A stretch of DNA of 64,000 nt from Flavobacterium haoranii (GTDB lineage Bacteria > Bacteroidota > Bacteroidia > Flavobacteriales > Flavobacteriaceae), in NCBI RefSeq assembly GCF_009363055.1, contig NZ_CP045292.1, forward strand, positions 1,364,001 through 1,428,000. Direction: 5' to 3'. Each line of letters starts with the position of its first letter. Within the stretch, counting starts at the first letter, position 1. The notes below the pieces were generated by a model. It saw nothing but the letters and a program-made list of their open reading frames with translations, ran no database searches and had not been told where the DNA came from. The position numbers and the translations under genes were made by a program. Positions 58,590 through 64,000 of this stretch are shown here, piece by piece.

Positions 58590-59963
58590 ATGAAAAGGAT
58601 TTTTCTATTCTTAATATTTTCAAATATTCTATTTGGTCAGGAAAAATTAGTTTTTGACAACATAAACATTCAAACTGGAATTGATTATCAAAATGAAAAT
58701 TATTTAGTTTTTGATAATTCTGAATTTTATTACTTCAAAGATTTTAACTCTAATACTTGGAATAAAAAAGATATACTTTATAATCAAATTCCGACTTCAA
58801 AAGACTTTCCATATAATTTTTTTCACATAAAAAACAAAAACTATTTTGTTTACAAAGGTTGCGGAACTGTTTATGAATTCAAGAATGATTCCATATTAAG
58901 AATTGATAATTCATTTGAACACAAAAGTCAATTTAACGCATCCACTTTCATTTACCATGATGAAATTTATTATTTCGGTGGATATGGTTTGTTCACTTTT
59001 AAAAATATTTTAACCAAATACGATTTTAAAACTCGCGAATGGGAATTAGTAAAGTATAGTGACCATAACAACATTCCTGAGCCAAGAAGCCATGCTTTAA
59101 CTTATTTAATTGATGATGATTTATATGTAATTGGTGGATTTACTGAAAATTACGAAACTAATTTAACCACGACAACCAATAAAGCTTTAAATGATATTTG
59201 GAAATTAAACCTTACAACTAAAAAATGGACATTTTTAGGAAATTTGAAAAATAAAAATTTTCACATAATTGAAAAACTAGGCTACTTAGCTTCTAAAAAT
59301 AATTTGTTTTTTGACAATGGAAAATTATATCAGATAGATTTTAAAAACGAGATTTTAAAATCTACTGAACCAAAGGGTAAATATACCTTTTCTTTATTAG
59401 AACAATACAACTCTAAAAGAAACGAAATATTTTATGTTTTAAGTAATTCTGATGAAAGTAACAGAAAGTATGAGATTATTGTAGAAAACTTTGATGACTA
59501 TAAAAGTGATTTTATTAATGAAGAAGATTTATTTGAATCGAATAATTCAACACAAAATATACTTTTAGTTTTAGTTGTTTTATCTATTTCATTAGTAATT
59601 TTCTATTTCTTGAAAAAGAAAAGCAAACCTCAACATGAGAACAAAATCATTTTAAAAGATTCTAACTTTTATTTTAAAGATAAGGCAATAAGTAATTTAT
59701 TGAGTGAAGAAAATGAGCTATTGTATTTTTTCTTCAAGCATAAACACCAAGCTTTACCAATGAATGAAGTCGTCGATTTCTTTTCTAAAAATGACGCTAC
59801 ACCTTATAACACTTTGACTAAGAAAAAAGATTTGGTTTTAAGCGGACTCAAACAAAAGTTAGCTTTTATTTTAGAAGTTGAGGAAGACGATTTATTTATA
59901 ATTCAAAAAAACACCGAAGACAAACGTATTAAAGAAATACAGCTAAATCCTCGGTATTTTTGA
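58590..59963 (+). CDS. kelch-propeller / transmembrane / winged-helix protein (candidate sensor)
   Basis: A 457-residue protein with three parts. A signal peptide (1-16) is followed by a periplasmic region with kelch-like repeats (EIYYFGGYG near 125-133, LYVIGGFTENYE near 178-189, then NDIWKLNLTTKKWTFLG). One membrane helix spans about 323-341. The cytoplasmic C-terminus (about 345-457) looks like a winged-helix DNA-binding domain (NLLSEENELLYFFFKHKHQALPMNEVVDFFSK..., LVLSGLKQKLAFIL...). This fits a one-component transmembrane regulator that senses in the periplasm. The ligand and target are unknown; I do not recognise a named family. Confidence 0.65.
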   Translation: MKRIFLFLIFSNILFGQEKLVFDNINIQTGIDYQNENYLVFDNSEFYYFKDFNSNTWNKKDILYNQIPTSKDFPYNFFHIKNKNYFVYKGCGTVYEFKNDSILRIDNSFEHKSQFNASTFIYHDEIYYFGGYGLFTFKNILTKYDFKTREWELVKYSDHNNIPEPRSHALTYLIDDDLYVIGGFTENYETNLTTTTNKALNDIWKLNLTTKKWTFLGNLKNKNFHIIEKLGYLASKNNLFFDNGKLYQIDFKNEILKSTEPKGKYTFSLLEQYNSKRNEIFYVLSNSDESNRKYEIIVENFDDYKSDFINEEDLFESNNSTQNILLVLVVLSISLVIFYFLKKKSKPQHENKIILKDSNFYFKDKAISNLLSEENELLYFFFKHKHQALPMNEVVDFFSKNDATPYNTLTKKKDLVLSGLKQKLAFILEVEEDDLFIIQKNTEDKRIKEIQLNPRYF

Positions 59964-59966
59964 AAT

Positions 59967-60212
59967 TTACAATTTAAAAGATAAATTCGGATTTAAATTT
60001 TGAATCAACTTAACCTTATTATCATCTACCATAATCTTAAAATTAAATTTTTCAATTAATAACTTCTCAATTACTTCTGATGTGGGTTTCTTTGAATTAA
60101 AATCAAAATCTACAAAAAGTTCTTTATTTTCTCTTGCCCAAGGCATAGGTTCTGTAACAACATAAGTTCCCGAACCTTTTTGGTAATAAATCATAAAATG
60201 CTTTCTTGCCAT
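59967..60212 (-). CDS. small hypothetical protein
   Basis: An 81-residue protein, MARKHFMIYYQKGSGTYVVTEPMPWARENKELFVDFD..., with an alpha/beta pattern and no signal. It may be co-transcribed with the preceding (60216) gene, which ends three bases before its start. Function is unknown. Its 3' end nearly abuts the convergent kelch gene. Confidence 0.55.
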   Translation of the reverse strand: MARKHFMIYYQKGSGTYVVTEPMPWARENKELFVDFDFNSKKPTSEVIEKLLIEKFNFKIMVDDNKVKLIQNLNPNLSFKL

Positions 60213-60215
60213 AAT

Positions 60216-62144
60216 TTAGAATTTTTTAATTGCTCTAACAAATAAATCTGCATCTATTCCCATATCACCAAATGTTCTTTGACCATCAGTAAAATCAACT
60301 GCGTTTCCAAAATAAACATTTCTACCTTCATCAGAAGACCAATAATAACCATCTGAAAAATTAAGTATGTTTTTCTCTTTTAAGCTTAAATAAACTTGTT
60401 CTAATTCTTCAATTGATGGTAAAAACCATCCTTTTCCCTCATTTTCATAAAGACTGCATTTTTCTTTTGCTTTATTTAAGTTAAATTGACCTAAATCTTG
60501 TTTGCTAATAATTTTTCCTTCTTTTTTATTATCATCCAAATAAAAAATAATTCCCCCTAAGTGTTCTTTACCAATATAAAGTTCGTCATTTCTTTTTATA
60601 CTTTCTGATTCCTTAAAATCATTCTTATACTCTTCATTGTATTCTATTTCATCAACTAGAATATTATTATCCAAATCCTTTTTCAGATAAGACACAAAAT
60701 CATATCTTGATGAATTTCCATAACCATTAAACACCGCTTCATTTCCTATTGAACTCAACTCTTTACTGAAATAAGTTTGGTGCATTTTTGATTCTCCTCT
60801 AAGCATAAATTCATACCAATATAATAATTCAATACTACTAATTTCATTGGAATTTTTAATTCCTGGCTCTTGCCAATTAAAAGCATAAGGAATAAACGAA
60901 TAATCATTTTTAATAATTCTATCAATAAAATTTTGCTCTTTTAAATAAAACACTTTTGGATTTCCTTTAAAAGTTATCTTTCTTTCATTAGAATCTGAAT
61001 CTGGCTTAGTGTCTTGACTACACCTAGAATCTCTATCAAAAAATAAATCATCATTCTTAAATTCTGTACCATCCGACATAATATTTCCTGAAACTGCTCT
61101 TCTAAAAACTATTTTCTTCAAATCATTTGTAAAATATGTTTTTCTTACATTTTCTAAACTTTTCAAATTAGCATTTTCAGGCGTTGTATTATCTGTATTG
61201 CCAATTTCAATATTCTTATAATAATAATGGTCTGTTAATTGAACAAATCCACTAAAAGGATTAAAAACAAGTGTTGGTTGTGGATGATTAACAATAAAGC
61301 TATCATATAAAAAAGTTGAGTTTTTCAAATCATCTTTATTAAAAGTTATACTATCAATATAAATTTGAGTCTCATTATTTTTTACAGGTAAAATTCTCTT
61401 ATTATATTTTAAAGGAGTACCATTTTTGTAAATTGCGGTATGTAAAATTTTTCTATCATCTCTGTCAAAACCATCTTTAAAACCATAATTTACAATTTTA
61501 AAATACAACTGTTCACCATCTAAAACTCCATTGTCATTAAAATTTAATACTGCAATTAAGTCTTCTAAATCATTACTTTTTTCATATAACCTTTGATTCT
61601 TATATTCAAACAAACCTTTTTTTATTTGAAAAGAACCTATCAATCTGAAATTCGATATTTTTAATTTAACATAAAAACATTCAACGATGTTTTTTATTAT
61701 TTTCTTCTCATCATAATTTTGAAAATTTAACCAATTACCATTTGAAGATTCATATGTAATGGTTTGTTGATTATTTTTCCCATATTTGGTTTTTATCTTT
61801 TCCTGTGAAACAAATATTTTATTATTCTCATCAATATACCAATTTGTATTAAATTCAGATTTATTGAAAATGTAAAGAATTTCTCCATCTTGCAATCTTC
61901 CATTTGAATACGTTCCGAAACCAAATAGTTTATGAAAAAAATTACCGTTTTTTATTTTACCTCCAGGAATATATTCAATACTTTCATAGAGTGAGTTGTC
62001 TTTATACCTTTCAACCTTAAAAATATCCAAATCTTGATTTAAGTAATTCTTAACTATAAAATCTCCTTCTTTTTTTTCTTCGATAATTTGAGAAAATGAG
62101 TTTAAAAAGAAAAGCAAGAAGAATAACAAATTAATTTTTTTCAT
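60216..62144 (-). CDS. secreted protein with C-terminal DUF1566-like domain
   Basis: A 642-residue exported protein. Signal peptide 1-18 (NSFSQ). The N-terminal half has 'KDNSLYESIEYIPGGKIKNGNFFHKLFGFGTYSNGRLQDGEILY', with MORN-like strands, and beta-rich blocks to about 520. The last 120 residues (GGIIFYLDDNKKEGKIIS..., GKGWFLPSIEELEQVYLSLKEKNILNFSDGYYWSSDEGRNVYFGNAVDFTDG..., ADLFVRAIKKF) match the DUF1566 / Lcl C-terminal lectin-like fold. It is likely envelope-located. Function is unknown. It forms an operon with the 81-residue gene. Confidence 0.7.
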   Translation of the reverse strand: MKKINLLFFLLFFLNSFSQIIEEKKEGDFIVKNYLNQDLDIFKVERYKDNSLYESIEYIPGGKIKNGNFFHKLFGFGTYSNGRLQDGEILYIFNKSEFNTNWYIDENNKIFVSQEKIKTKYGKNNQQTITYESSNGNWLNFQNYDEKKIIKNIVECFYVKLKISNFRLIGSFQIKKGLFEYKNQRLYEKSNDLEDLIAVLNFNDNGVLDGEQLYFKIVNYGFKDGFDRDDRKILHTAIYKNGTPLKYNKRILPVKNNETQIYIDSITFNKDDLKNSTFLYDSFIVNHPQPTLVFNPFSGFVQLTDHYYYKNIEIGNTDNTTPENANLKSLENVRKTYFTNDLKKIVFRRAVSGNIMSDGTEFKNDDLFFDRDSRCSQDTKPDSDSNERKITFKGNPKVFYLKEQNFIDRIIKNDYSFIPYAFNWQEPGIKNSNEISSIELLYWYEFMLRGESKMHQTYFSKELSSIGNEAVFNGYGNSSRYDFVSYLKKDLDNNILVDEIEYNEEYKNDFKESESIKRNDELYIGKEHLGGIIFYLDDNKKEGKIISKQDLGQFNLNKAKEKCSLYENEGKGWFLPSIEELEQVYLSLKEKNILNFSDGYYWSSDEGRNVYFGNAVDFTDGQRTFGDMGIDADLFVRAIKKF

Positions 62145-62385
62145 AATTATAATTTTTGATTACTTCAAACCTACCAAAAACTTTATTTTTCTTACAAAAA
62201 AATAGCTGAACACATAATTTCAAGTATTATTCCATTTAAAAATCAACATCTTACAAAAAACTAAAAAACTTAATCACATCAATATTTCAATCATTATTTT
62301 ATCGCTACAAATACAAACAAAACCTTATTTTTGCACTAATAAAAATTGGCACATTGCCTCATCGTCTAATTGACACATTAATTAC

Positions 62386-64000
62386 ATGAATTTCCTTTCA
62401 GTCGAAAATATATCAAAAGCTTACGGCGAACGCGTTTTGTTTGAAAACATTTCATTTGGTATTAACAAAGACCAAAAAATTGCTTTTATTGCTAAAAATG
62501 GTTCCGGAAAAACAACCATTATGAACATGTTAGCAGGTTTGGACGAACCCGATAGCGGTCAGGTTATTGTTCGTAAAGACATTAAAATGGCATTTTTATC
62601 GCAAACTGATAATTTACAACCCGAACTAACCATTGAAGAAAGTATTTTCGCTAGTGATAACGATACTCTGAAAGTAATCGAACAATACGAAAAAGCACTT
62701 GAAAATCCTGAAGATGAAGAAGCTTATCAAAAAGCGTTTGATAATATGGACCGTCACAATGCTTGGGATTTTGAAACACAGTACAAGCAAATTTTGTTCA
62801 AATTGAAATTGGACGATTTAAAACTGAAAGTTAAAAACCTTTCGGGTGGACAAAAAAAGCGATTGTCATTAGCTATTATCTTAATCAACAAACCCGATTT
62901 TTTAATCTTAGATGAACCAACCAACCATTTAGATTTAGAAATGATTGAATGGTTAGAAGATTATTTTGCCAAAGAAAATTTAACCTTATTCATCGTAACA
63001 CACGATCGTTTCTTTTTAGAACGTGTTTGTAACGAAATTTTAGAATTAGAAAACGGAAAATTATACCAATACAAAGGCAACTATTCTTATTATTTAGAGA
63101 AAAAAGAAGAACGAGTAATTTCTGAAAATGCAAGCATTGACAAAGCCAAAAACTTATTTGTCAAAGAATTAGAATGGATGCGTCGCCAACCCAAAGCGCG
63201 TACTACAAAATCAAAATCGCGTCAAGATGATTTTTACGTGATTAAAGAAAAAGCCATGAGTCGCCGTAAGGAAAATGTGGTGGAACTGGAAATTAACATG
63301 GAACGAATGGGAAGCAAGATTATTGAATTGGCAAAAATCAATAAAAGTTTCCAGGACAGAGTGATTATGAAAGATTTCAATTACTCGTTTCAACGTGGCG
63401 AACGCGTGGGCATCATTGGTAAAAACGGAACCGGAAAATCTACTTTTTTAAATATTATTACTGGAAGCATTCAACCTGATTCTGGAAAAGTAATCGTGGG
63501 TGACACGATGAAAATTGGGTATTACACTCAAAGTGGAATCAACCCGAAACCGCAACAAAAAGTAATCGACATTATTAAAGAGTATGGCGAATATATTCCG
63601 TTGACCAAAGGAAAAATCATTTCGGCTTCACAATTGTTGGAACGCTTTTTATTTGATGCCAAAAAACAATACGATTACGTTGAAAAACTAAGCGGTGGCG
63701 AACTGAAACGTTTGTATTTATGTACTGTTTTAATTCAAAATCCAAATTTCTTGATTCTCGATGAGCCAACAAATGATTTGGATATTGTGACTTTAAATGT
63801 ATTGGAAAACTTCTTATTGGATTATCCCGGATGTTTGTTAGTGGTAAGTCACGATCGTTATTTTATGGATAAAATCGTGGATCACTTATTTGTCTTCCGT
63901 GGTCAAGGCGAAATTGAAGATTTCCCTGGAAACTACTCGGATTTCAGAACGTATGAAGATTCAGCAGAACCTGTTAAAGCGGAAAAAGTGGAATCAGCTA
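62386..64000 (+). CDS. ABC-F family ATPase (partial, 3' end outside window)
   Basis: The first 538 residues of an ABC-F protein with two ATPase modules and no membrane domain. Walker A KNGSGKTT (37-44), signature LSGGQKKR and Walker B LILDEPTNHLD in the first half; GKNGTGKST, LSGGELKR and LILDEPTNDLD in the second. The linker between them (about 240-300) carries WMRRQPKARTTKSKSRQDDF, as in Uup. ABC-F proteins act on ribosomes to relieve stalling. The C-terminal coiled extension is not complete here. A TATTTTTG -7-like box is at 62326-62333. Confidence 0.92.
   Translation, partial: MNFLSVENISKAYGERVLFENISFGINKDQKIAFIAKNGSGKTTIMNMLAGLDEPDSGQVIVRKDIKMAFLSQTDNLQPELTIEESIFASDNDTLKVIEQYEKALENPEDEEAYQKAFDNMDRHNAWDFETQYKQILFKLKLDDLKLKVKNLSGGQKKRLSLAIILINKPDFLILDEPTNHLDLEMIEWLEDYFAKENLTLFIVTHDRFFLERVCNEILELENGKLYQYKGNYSYYLEKKEERVISENASIDKAKNLFVKELEWMRRQPKARTTKSKSRQDDFYVIKEKAMSRRKENVVELEINMERMGSKIIELAKINKSFQDRVIMKDFNYSFQRGERVGIIGKNGTGKSTFLNIITGSIQPDSGKVIVGDTMKIGYYTQSGINPKPQQKVIDIIKEYGEYIPLTKGKIISASQLLERFLFDAKKQYDYVEKLSGGELKRLYLCTVLIQNPNFLILDEPTNDLDIVTLNVLENFLLDYPGCLLVVSHDRYFMDKIVDHLFVFRGQGEIEDFPGNYSDFRTYEDSAEPVKAEKVESA

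Overview
The window is AT-rich chromosomal DNA from a member of the Bacteroidota, most likely Flavobacterium or a close relative in the Flavobacteriaceae. Supporting signs are a gliding-motility lipoprotein (GldI), a surface protein with a type IX secretion type B C-terminal domain, many Bacteroidota-type genes (DUF4295 beside L28/L33, DUF6146, DUF6787, TIGR02757, bacillithiol synthase BshC), and promoters of the TTTG-N19-TAnnTTTG type (clearest in front of ndk). It is mostly housekeeping core genome. I see no prophage, transposase, CRISPR array, rRNA operon or defence island.

Layout. 1-4.7 kb: topoisomerase IV subunit B (cut by the window edge), an outer-membrane barrel protein, YchF, a surface/periplasmic protein and a two-cluster ferredoxin, all on the minus strand. 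4.8-9.7 kb: acyl-CoA reductase, serC and serA (serine synthesis) and small flavobacterial proteins. 9.8-17.6 kb: a frameshifted exported protein, msrA, a LolD-type ATPase, TIGR02757, DUF1328, an ABC-2 exporter and a secreted type IX cargo protein. 17.6-21.7 kb: crcB, a DHH phosphoesterase and three consecutive peptidyl-prolyl isomerase genes (gldI plus two cyclophilin-FKBP fusions). 21.7-26.4 kb: typA, rpsT, two tRNA-Glu genes and proS. 26.4-32.4 kb: a W/Y/G-rich lipoprotein, a FadL-type porin, rimO, small proteins and a LysM-NlpC/P60 hydrolase. 32.5-38.4 kb: a biotin-dependent acyl-CoA carboxylase set (carboxyltransferase, biotin carboxylase, carrier) and a hybrid histidine kinase. 38.5-43.9 kb: a B12-type radical SAM protein, bshC, a formylglycine-enzyme-like protein and ndk. 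43.9-48.5 kb: the glyoxylate shunt (aceB, aceA) with a divergent XRE/short-chain-fatty-acid-type regulator and a conspicuous operator-like region between them. 48.6-57 kb: a DciA-like protein, a broken lipoprotein, a serine hydrolase, ftsY, L33/L28, cinA, Hpt, FAH hydrolase, exonuclease and an E2 acyltransferase. 57-64 kb: a glycosyltransferase, a kelch-transmembrane-winged-helix sensor candidate, a secreted DUF1566 protein and an ABC-F ATPase cut by the right edge.

Two cross-cutting observations matter most. First, seven genes (an exported protein at 9787, gldI, proS, rimO, bshC, the formylglycine-enzyme-like gene and a lipocalin-like lipoprotein) are each split by a frameshift that one extra base would repair, usually in a short homopolymer. 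Since proS is essential, this looks like systematic single-base deletion error in the assembly rather than biology. Second, a family of about 22-bp REP-like palindromic repeats (core CTCGACTCCGCTCGAAGTGA and a related TCGACAGGCTCAGTCTGACA form) occurs between genes and also inside three protein-coding genes, where it stays in frame and adds short peptides to linkers.

No region encodes an obviously new multi-gene system. The best leads are the kelch-TM-wHTH protein with its convergent secreted neighbours, the repeat elements domesticated inside coding genes, and the candidate operator controlling aceB/aceA.
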